Assembly (NCBI GenBank): GCA_038501785.1
Contig: JBAMJR010000025.1
Location: 4,566,001 to 4,630,000, forward strand
Length of the DNA: 64,000 nt
Source: Myoxocephalus aenaeus
Taxonomy: Eukaryota; Chordata; Actinopteri; Perciformes; Cottidae
Reading direction: 5' to 3'
Shown here: one piece after another, positions 22,142-33,549 of the stretch
Layout: each line of letters begins with the position of its first letter
How positions within the stretch are numbered: the stretch's first letter is position 1
Program-made: the position numbers and the translations under genes
The notes under the pieces: model-generated
What the model was told of the DNA's origin: nothing
What the model saw: the letters and a program-made list of their open reading frames with translations, nothing else
The model's database searches: none

Positions 22142-23852
22142 TTTCTTTTTTTCTTCATATTATTTATTGATGCATCTAGAACAGACACGCAAAATGACAA
22201 CAAGGTCAACAAGATCTGAAACAACAAGATGTGAAAACACAGACACAAAACATTTAAACATAACATTTAAACAATAGAATTATCAAATTGCCTTAATCTG
22301 TAAACCCATAACTTCAATTTACTGGCAAATATTCTCACAACAGATCCACGAGAGGGATTTTTTGGGGGGAAATATTTAACATGTCATGTTGAACAAATTC
22401 AATTTCAGTTCCTTTGCTCAACCACAAGGAGTATGAGAGGCCCTAACAATGATCCTTGGGGAACCCCACATTTTTAAACAATGGTTTTAATGTACAACAG
22501 AATCCAGTCTCCTAGAATATATCAGTATAAGCAGCAAACAAAGTATACTGCTATGATATCTGTAAATTAAGCAATTTATTTCATGTTTAGGCAACCCTGG
22601 CTTGAGATGAGGGAATTATCACGGTCTGGGTAAAATACTGATAAAGCCAACACTTACGAGACCCATTTTTCTTATCTAACTTCCAACTGAATGGAGGATG
22701 TGAACCCTTTTCTCCTGTGTCAAGGTTCTGCGCATTGTATGTTCTCCATCCGCTCCAACCTCCTTCTCACACATGTACAATACTTCTTTCACTGGTTGCC
22801 ACTGAACATAACCCTCTCAGTAATCTTGTTTTCCCAAAAATATACCTGGCCAAACAAATCAGTAGTATATAACTCTCATTTCTAAGCAGATAAACCATTT
22901 CACAGCAGTGTGTCCTAAGCTCATACACCGTATCTTTGATCACAGTGTGTGGCGGGTTTACGCGAATCAAGCCAAACCAAACATGTTTTCCTCGATCAAG
23001 GTTTGGTCTCACGAAAACAGAAAGATAAATAAAGCGAGCTTCTATGGAATATGCTTCTGTAAAGGCGGACTGAAACTCTTTAACCTCCTGGTTGTTAAAA
23101 ACTAATAATGCCCGGTCTACGGCAAGTTTTCCAGCCACCTTTGAAAGTTAGTATAGCAGAGTTTTGAAGACGAGATGGTGTATTGGTCACGTGGACGGGA
23201 CGTTGGACCGGTTACCTATTTGAGGAAGGACCACTGAAGAACCAGTGAGCAGAAGGGGGTGTTCAGAGCCAAAGCAGTAGAGCTAATGTGGCTTGTTGTG
23301 GAAGAACAGAGGCCAAAGGGCCATGTCACGGCTCACCAGAGTGTGTCTGTGCTGGCTCCTCTGTGTGCGCTCTCGCAGCCACAAGCCACCACGGTGAGGG
23401 CGTGTTTGCAGTCTGTGTAGCCATACGGCAGGGAGAAAGAAACAGACAGTCGCCCGCCACCAACCGCCACATATCTCTCATCCAAGCTGTCTGTCTACCC
23501 CGGCCAAGAGAGGAGGAAAACAGAGACGCCGGGGCAGCTTTGGTTTGTGTGCACAAACTGTTGGAAACACTGAGACAATAGACACACAACAACAATGTGA
23601 AAAGGAAGCATTTCTTAGGAACCTCAAGATGACAAATCAAATCATAAAACATGCTCTAAGGTTTCAACTTGCACTTTGTGTGTACCTAGAGGATTGAAAG
23701 CGATATCCTGAGGGGAGCGGATCAGAACGAACCCGTCCCCGGTGGACACTGGAATATCTTCGGAGAACTTTGGTTCAGCACAAGGTAAATATAACTAAAC
23801 AATCCCAGAATCAGAACATGTCGGGCCGCCCTGGCCTCCATCTCTAGGATGA
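22139..23852. other. Unassigned non-coding stretch
   Basis: No gene recognised. Overlapping short frames on both strands around 22.7-23.6 kb show no family features. Confidence 0.5.
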
Positions 23853-23995
23853 CACTCAAAGAGACTCAAAATGTCCTCAAAGTCACACAAAAAGACTACA
23901 AAGAGACTCTCAACAACCACATAGAGACACAAAGACACTCAACGTGACTACAAAAGGGCCAAAACAATTAGAAAGAGACTTGGAAACACCAACAG
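23853..23995 (+). repeat. Degenerate minisatellite, AAAGAGACTC motif
   Basis: Words such as AAAGAGACTC, CAAAGACAC and GACTACAAA recur every 10-21 bp with drift, the pattern of a decayed short-period tandem array seen in many fish genomes. Confidence 0.7.
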
Positions 23996-24660
23996 AAAAG
24001 TGTACCAACTGTAAAGTCTGTGTGTCTTGCTCATGTGAGAGGGGGGGCTGTCTCTCTCATGTTTCTGCCCAAGGGCTAACTGTCTCATAATCCGCCTTAT
24101 GCCTGAGGAGGTTATTGAACTATGGAGATCATGGCAGGAAAAGGATCATTGGTGAGAAACCTTTTGAGTTGCCCTGCTAAATGAGTGTGTGGTGCTGGTT
24201 CTGAATACAATGGACTGTTGTCGCTACATTTCAAAGTTGCATGCGTCGATCTGGTGAACTTTGGAAGCAAAAGAGGCTTTACAAAGTTGTTTGTGTGCTC
24301 GAGTAGGCAATTTAACCATGAGCCCATTGGTTGTATGAATATTAATGGTGATGTCAGGCAACGTTGCATGTCGAATGAGACGAGGGCTGGTCACATGGCC
24401 GCAGACAGCTAGACAGTACATTCAAATGTGTCTCTGAAAACATTTGAGGCAAAAATAAGCAATCCAGTCAAAGAATATGTATTTATTTTTTGCCGAGTGT
24501 GACCGTTTGCTCTACGCTTCGCGAGCCTGCTGCCTTGCGATGGACGGACCTAATTTGAATAGTGATGATGCAATTTTAGATACGGCCAAACGTGTCGTAT
24601 CCATCACATGGCCGCATAGAAATGAATGGGATCTGTCAACTTCACTTACGTCAACGGATG
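23996..24660. other. Unassigned non-coding stretch
   Basis: No gene recognised. The phrase TCACATGGCCGCA occurs at about 24392 and 24606, about 214 bp apart, perhaps marking a decayed repeat. Confidence 0.4.
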
Positions 24661-24689
24661 TGTGTGTCTCTCAGCCTTGAGGACGGCAA

Positions 24690-24901
24690 TGTGCAGCGAG
24701 CACAAGTCAGCGGACCTCGTAGCACTCGTTGTTTGGAGCCGTGAGCCGCCTTCTTCTCCAAGCCAATCCGGAGCAGGTTGCGGCGCACACGGAGGAATCG
24801 CTCTCAGGCAGCCAGCCAGCACCGGGGAGAGGAGCCTCCCACACCAAGCACCGTCTCAGAAATGCAGCGTCGAACCTGCCAGGCAGACGCTCTGTTGGGT
24901 T
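24690..24901 (+). promoter_or_regulatory. Candidate 5' leader of a first exon
   Basis: GC- and CpG-enriched stretch in an otherwise AT-rich neighbourhood, ending at the ATG at 24902. It contains an earlier out-of-frame ATG near 24861 whose 28-codon frame overlaps the main one. Such leaders are common for vertebrate alternative first exons. This is inferred from composition and position only. Confidence 0.3.
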
Positions 24902-24949
24902 ATGTTGAGGAGAAGAGCATCGTCTGGCTACAGAAGGGACGATTCTGAG
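24902..24949 (+). CDS. Candidate short first coding exon, unidentified
   Basis: ATG opens 16 codons (MLRRRASSGYRRDDSE) that end exactly at a consensus donor (TGAG|GTACGCAAG at 24949/24950), leaving phase 0. The peptide is basic and contains RRRASS, a typical basophilic-kinase (PKA-like) site. The leader before it is GC-rich. The open frame continues past the donor to 25042 but loses GC content. I cannot name the gene. Its phase differs from the candidate exon at 8837, so the two would not be interchangeable first exons of one transcript without a frame difference. Chance remains a real possibility. Confidence 0.35.
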
Positions 24950-25291
24950 GTACGCAAGTTGTCGGATCACATGGGGAACAAACCACTGGTTGTTGGCTTT
25001 GGCCATCTTCATACTACTAAATACAAACAAAATCATTTTTAGGGATATTAAAGGAGTGCGGCACATTTTTTTTCTTTGTCATAGCTACGTGTTTTCTTTC
25101 AGCGGAGCGCACATTTTAAACATCAATATCGTAGACCAACGTGTTCGTTTCATTGAGGTGAGTCAAAATAACGATTATTATTGGATCATTTGTGCCGGCC
25201 TGAACAAAGTGATTACACAGTTTATCTTTCAGTGTGGAGGAGAGGGTGGTGAGATGTAGAATGAGTGAGAAGACATAGATAGAGGTAAAAT

Positions 25292-25427
25292 TACACACAC
25301 ACACACACACACACACAGTAGCAGACATGTTTGTCATTCACTGACATTCAGCGTCAGGCTGCTCCCATGTAGAGACAAAATGTCTCAGCGGATATAATAA
25401 TCCAGGGGTGTGTGTGTGTGTGTGTGT

Positions 25428-25458
<31 letters not shown>

Positions 25459-25476
25459 CATGCGTGCGTGTGTGCG
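25292..25476. repeat. CA tract followed by GT tract
   Basis: CA repeats at 25292-25317 and GT/GC repeats at 25408-25476, about 90 bp apart and of opposite sense, so the pair is self-complementary. Confidence 0.95.
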
Positions 25477-25701
25477 CCACATATTTGTGCACGGTTTGTC
25501 CCTTCACTTGTGGGTGTCCGGTTACCTCAGGCCCACTCTGCCTCCAGATGGAGCAGCAGTGTCCCTCCAGCTGAAGCCCCAGGTCCAGATGGGTCTCTGT
25601 GGAGGAGTCTTGGGGTCCAGCCCTGCCCCATCCATCACTCAGTGCCATCAGGCTCCTTACTGACTGAGCTGTGTCACAAATCTACAAGCAACCACAGCTG
25701 A

Positions 25702-25799
25702 CCAGGAGATTTTCCAATATCCAATATTTAGTTTTTACCCAATTTTGATTTTAAAAAGTGGGTAAAAACTAAATATTGGCTATTGGAAAATTCTCCTGG
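25702..25799. repeat. Near-perfect fold-back, 40-nt arm and 17-nt loop
   Basis: The left arm at 25702-25741 pairs with 25759-25799, with one extra base in the right arm and one mismatch. The spacer is 25742-25758. The arms begin CCAGGAGA and end TTTTTACCCA next to the loop. The sequence is unrelated to the fold-back at 6.1 kb, but the arm length, loop length and number of defects are the same. No transposon ends or target duplication are visible. Confidence 0.9.
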
Positions 25800-27696
25800 A
25801 TGAAGTCAGCAGTGCATGCTCATCCTCGGCTTGACCTTAGCCCACAGCCGGATGCAGACCCACCACATCGACTGGTCCGGCGTCATGCTTAGAATAGATC
25901 GGATCATTCTGGGGACCGGGGTGGTGTCTCCACACACACACAACTTTGACTTTATTCAGACCCTTTTCTTCATCAGAATATATTTTTCCATTTTCATCAC
26001 GGCTATGGATCAAATGGTTATATCTAATGTGAAAGGCGTCTCTCGTCATGGAACCCTCCAGAGATTATCATCAACTCTGCAGCTCCCCTTGGACCAACAG
26101 AGCGTTTTAGAGTCTTTTGATTTTTTGGTTTTATAACTTGCAACTTTCCTGTTTGGGTTCAGTCTCGCTGCTCCCGTTAACCCACAGCTCTGAAAAGCCC
26201 CAGTGCTGCTCAGCATCTGTATAATATAACAAAAAAATCACAAATAAATTCTGAAAATAAATGAATAAAATAACATAAGTACTAGAACTCATTTGGGATT
26301 CATACGACTACTTGAACAGACCTCACTGAGGACTCTAGAAGGGGCTCAAAAGGTTAATCTGCAATTCAACTTCATTTCTCATGAAAGTTATGTTGTAACT
26401 TAAGCAGACTGTGTGTTAACTGTGATGGATCACAAAATGCCTGCTGAATGGTTTCTATGCGATATAGAAATGAACGGGAACCCAAACATGTGAGATACAA
26501 CATTGTGGTTTGTAAAATGTTGAGTCAATGTGGTGCAAATGTATTCAACCAGTGCTTTTCCTCCTGGAGAACAGGGAACATCTGAATATGAATGACAATA
26601 ATTGGATGAATAAATGGATAACTGAACTTTTAAGACAACACACCTCTCATTTATAGCCCAAATTGGAAGTTTTAGAGAGCTTTAAGGAAAAAAGAGTTTA
26701 TCCGCAAAGTGCAATAATCACTACAAACACGATTATAAAAATGAATATTTATAAACAACACATGCTATTTTTAGGATATCTCACCCTTTCCCTCTTCTAA
26801 TTGACTTCTAGTTTGTGCAATCTGTTCGGCAATTTCTTTTTCATGTTAAATATGAATATGTACGCTACAGTAACTCAGCGGAGTCCCTGCGGTGCTCACA
26901 CACTACTGTTGGTCGCCGTCCACCTCGCCACGGCTGAGTTTGTGGTTCACCGATGGCGAGGCAAGGACGAGCACAAACATACGGCAACTCTCCATCTCAG
27001 AGTCTGGGGGAACCTGGCGGTTGGCCATTGTGTCAATTTTCACGTCCTCCAAAGATCCGCTGTTAATGCTTCCTCCGTCATCGCCGCAGCCCTTGATGCA
27101 CCACTGATGAGTAAATTCAAAGAGACGTTGACTGTGAGCGACAAAACCTTGAGAAGACTCAAAAAAGAGGATAAAACCTCATTCAGCTTGCAAAACACTC
27201 ATGCCGCCTTTTCTTCAGAGTTTCTTACGCGGAAACAAGCTCGCCGAGGCACAAGTCAGAGTTTCAAGGCCCTTGGAGGAGGAAGGTGTTTATGGTTCTT
27301 ATGTTGGCTTTTGAACACTGCATATCCAGAGACAACACAAACATATGAAAGCGTCCTATTGATCTTTCTTTGGCAAACATGCTAGACAGTGTTACTTCTG
27401 AGGATAGGATCAACGGAGGGGTCTGAGAGCCAAGTCCCACCCGTTACCACCCAGCCACGGTGTATTTAACACCAGCAGTGAGAGGGAGTGCTCAGAAACT
27501 TTAGCTCACTTTTTGAACCCATGTGAAGCGCTCGGCTTCACAATTCTCGGCACGTAACCAGTGAAGCAGGAATCATTGACACACCCGAGACTTAAGGTTC
27601 TCTTATCGACGTCAATGATGAAACGCGTGGACACGCTCTCCCTCTCTCAAGTGTTCACATACGGAGGCTGGGTCAGTGGCCCCACCCTCACCTGGT
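25800..27696. other. Unassigned stretch with a 194-codon open frame
   Basis: The + strand frame at 26801-27385 is the longest in the window outside the transposons. Its first ATG lies in AT-rich DNA, the middle is GC-rich, and no domain, signal peptide or splice context stands out. I cannot assign a function and do not call it a gene. Confidence 0.4.
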
Positions 27697-27820
27697 GCGG
27701 TCCAGGAAAAGATTGTGGTTTGGGTTAAATAAGAACGTTCGTGACCTAGTTATTAACAGGACTCGAACAGCGGGATCCTTGGTGCAAGTCGCGTGTTTGT
27801 TTGACCCGTCCATCCTCCTC
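27697..27820 (+). repeat. Dispersed fish repeat (family C), partial
   Basis: Contains AGGAAAAGATTGTGGTTTGG followed by GTTAAATAAGAACGTTCGTG, related to the copies at 10.6 and 60.8 kb, with a tail reading AACAGGACTCGAAC. Confidence 0.5.
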
Positions 27821-29061
27821 CTACGGCAAGCCCTTTGAGCATTTAATAGCTAGAATGGTTATGATGCAGATGATAGGAATTCTCTTCCTATTGAAATTAA
27901 CCTCTCAGATACCCACAAAGACATTCTTCTTCGGGCAAATTACTTACTTTTTTTTCTGTGCTTTTAATTTCAGATATCCACAATTGCATTTTTGATATTC
28001 AGAATGAAATAATATCATTGACACAATTCCAGGAAAAACATATCATTGATACAATCCTGTTTTCTTTTAAATATATCAAACTGCTTTTTGTGATAATTCT
28101 CTGTGCGTTTGTCACATTTGATTCTATAAATATGTCAGATATTGATAAGGACACCTTGAGGTACATGTAGTGAGTCAGACGGGGTGTTGCAGTTTTTTAA
28201 TGGCAGTGTCAAACCCATGCTCCCTCACAGCGTGACAAAGTTTTCAACGGGATTGGTCTACAAATGAAATGTCGCTATACATTGATTTAGCTTCTTCCTG
28301 CTGTGTGTGTAGGTGTGTGTGTGTGTGTGTGTGTGCATGCTCGCATCACATTGAACTGCTCTGAGCCCTGTACAGCCAACACATGCCTCTCTCTGTGATA
28401 CTTGTCACCCTACAGTAAATCCTATTGACGGCGCTCTCCGGGGTGTCAGATCACAGCCACCGCTGTGCCGGCCGAGCCATCAGATGTGGAGCAGAAAGCG
28501 TTAAGTTACTATGACCCACCAAGTAGCAGCTTCGACCTGCATCCACTTCATGAAAGCTTTGACATTTGTGTCTCTAAACCCTGGATGGACTGCATGCCAC
28601 ACTCAGGTTGTCACTCAGTACACACACTATTGAGTTGGCTGTGCACGCAGAGGGATTGAACAAGCACCTGGGTGCTGTGGGTTAATATACTCATAGGTTT
28701 TCATGATATTTAGCTGATATTACTTTTGCTCAGGGCCGTGTGGGTGTTTACATGATTGACAGCACAGAACAGCAGGACTACTTACTGCCGTATCTCTGAG
28801 CGAGACCAGCAGTCTTTCAACCAAAAGGTAAAGCAAGTCCTAGCGAAGCCAGCGAGGCCGTCCATTTATGTCCCCGTGTCAGGGAAGACAGGAGGCATGT
28901 GACCATTCACAGGTGAATCGGCCAGGAAGGAGCTGCAGCACATCACCCAGACAGGGATACCGGGGTCCCCTCTGAGAGGGGAGCCTGCTGCCGAGCCCAA
29001 AAGAGCCACATGGCCCGTGTAGGGAGAGGCCCCTGGGCAGCCCCCCATCCTACTAAAAGGT
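27821..29061. other. Unassigned stretch with a GT tract
   Basis: A GT tract lies at about 28312-28335. No gene or other repeat is recognised. Confidence 0.5.
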
Positions 29062-29172
29062 TTTACTAAAAGTTTTTCCTGAACCGCTGTGAGGTCCCGG
29101 GACAGAGGATGTCGTATGTGTACAGAGTGTAAAGATGTTGGGCTTATACAATTGAATTGAATTATTTATTAG
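29062..29172 (-). repeat. Dispersed fish repeat (family B), partial
   Basis: Carries AGTTTTTCCTGA, GAGGTCCCGGGACAGAGGAT and the AATTGAATTGAATT terminus, which is the first part of the 31.7-kb copy in reverse complement. Confidence 0.65.
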
Positions 29173-31045
29173 AGCTGTGTATCTTCACTGGGCTCCCAAT
29201 TTGATTTGAATATGAGTCACCTTCAACAATTCCTGATGCATCTCAATGTATTGCACGTTCAGTTTTCCATATTCCTGCAAGTGGTTTCTTTTTCAAGAAA
29301 TAATAGAAAAGTCAGATAGCAGCTAGCGGACACTGGTTGCTTTTCCTTACTCGGCTCACACTTGTAAGTCACAGCTTCTTCTGACACCACCATGTTTCAG
29401 ACCAACATGGTTGACAACAGAGCAGCCAACAGCGAGTGCCGTCTCTCTGCCCTGAGTATGTTTCGTCACATCGAGTCGTTCACATCGTCATCGCGATGCA
29501 TCTTGAGAATCTAACGTTTATGCTATTTGAAGTCATTCCTATGAGGGATGGAGGTGTTTTGAACGTTGGCGCTCCACTTCCTTTTACCATGGAAGACCAC
29601 CTGTGACTGCATGGATGGGGGAGTGATTTCAGTCACTACTACTACCTATATAATATACACTTAAACATATATGGACCCTTTCCATCGGATCTATCTGCGT
29701 CACTATCGACTATAAAAGGTAAATTCCTCGTCATAACCGCCTCTTACTGAAATGAAGGACTTGCTGATCTCCAGTAGGCCTTTAGCCTAATATTTTTATG
29801 TGTGGGTCCCTGTTTGGTTAGTCTCGTCCACACACATCAGGACTCACGTGCACGCTTAAGTGCACAATACACTTTTCTGCCAATGGTGTCACACTTTTCC
29901 ACTGATCCACAGGTGATAGCAGCATTGTGCCAGCAAAGGCAGTGAAGAAGAGGACTGGAAGCTGGAAGATGTACGCAATGAAGGATCAATAGAAAGGTCT
30001 TTTGAAATGTCAAGGGAAATGCCTCATCACGTCTGTCAGGCTGTGTTTACAGTACGAGCGGCAAAAGCAACAAAGGTGTCGAAAAGTGCGGCCAGCTGCG
30101 TGGTGGCCGTGAAGGCATCGTTGGCGTTGTTCTTTGAGCCCTTTTTTTTATCAGGTCACAAGGTACAAATCAAGAAAAAAACATGGTATAAATAAAAAAA
30201 ATAATAAAAAAAAACATGTTAGGTACCAAATTAAACATAATAATCAGAGCTACAATCATATATAATCCCCAATGTACAACCTCTAAACACAACTCAAACA
30301 ATAAATAGGATTAGGGGTTAGGGTTAGGGTGAGAGCGTAAAGGGCTACACAGCACTGGGAGCTGGCTGATGCCCTTCCATCAGACAGAACAGAACAGGGT
30401 CAAACAAAACCATGGGATTGGTTGACGCGTCTCTTGGCGCACTGGAAAAAGTTGAGAGACCAGCTCAACTCCAGGTCGGCCATCTTGGAGCTTCACGCCA
30501 CCGGCTGCCGCTGAGGAATCCTGTTGCTGTGTCGCTCGTTGTGTGAACAGGAAAAGTCCACAGCGTTAAAACAAGGCGATGTCCCGCTTTGCGTGCATTT
30601 CAGTGCTCGGCTCGCTCTCTTGCTGCCTGAACCTCTGAAAGCTCTGATGACGCTTGCTTGCAAAAAACAACAACAAACAAATAAAGAAAGAAATGACGAC
30701 ATGAGATGCAGAACCAGAATTGAATGGCAGAGCGCGTCTCTGGAGAAGCACGGACTCACACATACAAACGGACGTCTGCTGAGGATTCAGGTTATGTGGA
30801 TCAAATCAACAGAAGCTGGCGCCGCTTCAATCCAAGCTGACACAACATAGATGAGAGGAACCCAGAGCATTGGACCGGTGGTATAGAGATGTCACGGACA
30901 ATCTCACTTCATTTCATGCTCATCCCGGCATCCTGCATTAGCATGACTGCATCTATCGCACAATTTAACTTGTCGGTGGTGTTTTTGCACTGAGAAGAAA
31001 CACCGCTTGAAGTGAATTGCATCAGTATGACAGCAAAGAAAGAGC
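29173..31045. other. Unassigned stretch with a telomere-like motif
   Basis: A short TTAGGG-like run is at 30310-30330. No gene is supported. The frames at 30.5-30.8 kb lack family features. Confidence 0.5.
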
Positions 31046-31054
31046 TGTGTGTGT

Positions 31055-31102
<48 letters not shown>
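31046..31102. repeat. (GT)n microsatellite
   Basis: GT dinucleotides over about 57 bp with one GG interruption near the start. Confidence 0.96.
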
Positions 31103-31104
<2 letters not shown>

Positions 31105-31681
31105 TGGAAGTGAGCGACGACTCTCCTTTAACCACGTTGCTTTTGTTAAACTCTCGTCATGCTCCACGCGGCGCCGGGCACTGGGGTAATTTCACACCTG
31201 ACCGGCCTTTTGCCGGCTCCACCAACCGACGCCGGGCACCTTGGAGGGGTTGCCATGGAGACAAGGTGGAAGCCACGGCGAGTGCCAGTCTGTTAAGTGA
31301 CTGTTTAACATAGAGCGGAGCGCGCTGCGTCTCATCTGGTGATGATTTTTTTGCTCCCTGGGCTGCTGGGAAATATGTCTTTATCACAGGTGTCCGTGCT
31401 CCAGTATTTGATTATCTGCAGGTTACTCACATGTAAAAGGTGACGTGCACTGAGGACGTGATGGAGTGCGGGCGGGCCAGAGCCCGCACACTAATCCTAC
31501 CGCCTTAAATATTATGCAGTCAAATAGCTATTCAATTACAAGTAGCGAGTACTGTATCATGTGAATATGAGTAGTAGTTTTTATTTCTGCAATTGTACAT
31601 TTTTGCAGACAAATTAAATATTCAAATATAATGTGCAGATTCCATACATATAACCTGAGCACATGCATGGTCCCCAGAGGT
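31103..31681. other. Unassigned stretch, locally GC-rich
   Basis: The part at about 31140-31340 is CpG-containing and GC-rich. I find no start codon with a donor and make no gene call. Confidence 0.45.
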
Positions 31682-32150
31682 TTCAATTCAATTCAGTTTA
31701 TTTTGTATAGCCCAACATCACAAATACAAGTTTGCCTCGGAGGGCTTTACAATCTGTACACATAACATCCTGTCCCGGGACCTCACATCGGATCAGGAAA
31801 AACTCCCCCAAATAAAGATATAAAAACCCTTTCACAGGGAAAAAAGGGGAAGAAACCTGAGGGAGAGCAACAGAGGAGGATCCCTCTCCCCGGGTGGACA
31901 GAAGCAATAGATGTCATGTGACCAGAATGAACAACGTAACAGAGTTACAGCACATTACATGAATATGACAGAAATTATTCATATAATGAGTAGTAGGCAT
32001 GGTCCATGATCCAGATAACCACGATCCATGAAGCAGAAGGAGGAGGTAGAGAGGAGGGGGGGGGGGGGCTTCAGCAGGGCCATGACGGCAGGCAGGACCG
32101 TTTCCAGGCATGGAAAAAGAAAGTAGAGTTAGTAATGTGCATTGAAGAGA
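31682..32150 (+). repeat. Dispersed fish repeat (family B), longest copy
   Basis: Begins TTCAATTCAATTCAGTTTAT, then GCCTCGGAGGGCTTTACAAT, TGTCCCGGGACCTCACATCG, AGGATCCCTCTCCCC and ATGTCATGTGACCAGAATGA. This is a very common teleost interspersed repeat. A poly-G run lies at about 32048-32068. Two shorter copies lie on the other strand at 5.6 and 29.1 kb. I do not know its superfamily, and the right boundary is approximate. Confidence 0.7.
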
Positions 32151-32439
32151 CAATAATTTATCCAGAAGAGGAGAGGAGGAGGAAAGGGTCGTAAAAGGCT
32201 AGTGTAAAAGATGAACCTATACGGCAGAATGTGTGTATTATAAGTATCAAGACTTATAAATCGGTTTAACTTGACATGTTAGCTCACTACAGTCAACAGG
32301 TGGAACGTTTGAGACTTCTGTGGGTCCAAATATAACCTGGTCTGGAGCTCTTCATCAAAACAAATGCACACAATGCTAGACACCACTCACAACAAGCCTC
32401 ATCTTGTCTTGTTAATGCGTACTAATTATTGGATGTCTG

Positions 32440-32820
32440 GTGTAGCCTCCAGAAGAACTTAGTCAAACAACTTCTCTCGTTCTCTGAATTTATTTTCCTT
32501 GATCACAAGTAGAGTAACAAGCGCTGCGATCTTGATAGCAGGGAGTCGTCCAGTCAACACGCAGGTTGACCATCCAAAAACCCCGAACAGCCGGAAGTTC
32601 GGCTCTTTAATACACGGTTTTCCGTCATGAACATCTAACATTTCTATTGGCTCTAACCCGCCTAAGAGGAGGAGAATCGTGTCCTCATCTTTTCTCACAG
32701 GGCTGGAACGGGCAACGGCCAGTCTGCTTCCCTAATGTCAACATACTGATAAACAGGTGTGGGTGTTGTGGTGCAAAGCGTGGAACCTTGAGGAACGTTT
32801 CTCACAGACAGTATCTGTTA
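32440..32820 (-). mobile_element. Possible solo LTR, unconfirmed
   Basis: On the - strand a TATTAAA box near 32610 is followed about 115 bp later by AATAAA near 32490, in GC-mixed sequence that differs from its surroundings. This fits the U3-R-U5 layout of an LTR. I could not find matching TG...CA ends with a target duplication, so the boundaries are nominal. The 79-codon frame here (32459-32698) would then be a by-product. Confidence 0.25.
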
Positions 32821-32872
32821 AACTGACCTTGCACAACCTGAACTGTCATAGACATAAGAATAATGAAATGAA

Positions 32873-33549
32873 GAATATCTACAGAATATAACGATGTATA
32901 TTATCAGTCTATTGCAGAACCCATTTTGGACCTGGCTCAAACACTGCCAATTGAGAACTTTTTTTTTTAACGGATCAGTTCAATACCAGATATATTATGA
33001 CCCACTAAAGTTAGCCAGCTTTGTTTGTTGGTGAGCATTGTTAAGCTACTTTCTAGTCTCCTCCATCATCGTCATCATCATCGTGTGGACAAGTGTTCTT
33101 TTGTGGCCTTTCAGTTCAGACAAACTTTTTTGGAATAACATTCACATTTGTATAGACAAATTCAAGAACAAAATGTCCTGCAGCTATACAAAAGAATGCG
33201 ATATGCAGCTCTCTAAGCATGCACTGGCCAGTCACGGACATGACTAATTTATATTTTTGAAAACTGTGTTTTGTCGATGACTGGATGATTCATGCTCATG
33301 TCCCGGTTTTTCTATCAGTGATGGAGAGTTTGATTTAACCCTATTGACCTTTAAAAATGTAACAACCCTTTTGAAATAAATTCACCACAATTATAGCTTT
33401 AATTGGTTCCCAGACCAGAAGAGACTGAGAAACCTTGAAATAACAGAAAAGGGACATTTTAGTTACAAGCATTCAGGACACATTTACTCACGATTGCATT
33501 TTTATAATAAGAGAACAGGAAACACAAGTTATTGAGGATGAAGCGTATT
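32873..33549. repeat. 677-bp tandem duplication, unit 1
   Basis: Starts GAATATCTACAGAATATAAC and runs to GATGAAGCGTATT. It is repeated immediately in unit 2. I find two base differences between the units: AGCC/ATCC in the patch before CAGCTTTG, and CAAAC/CAAAT before the T-run. Each unit has a 69-codon frame with no recognised family. Confidence 0.95.

Noticed and set aside
24112..24421. Overlapping frames on both strands as a gene
   Set aside because: Both strands are open over short lengths, and neither has coding features.
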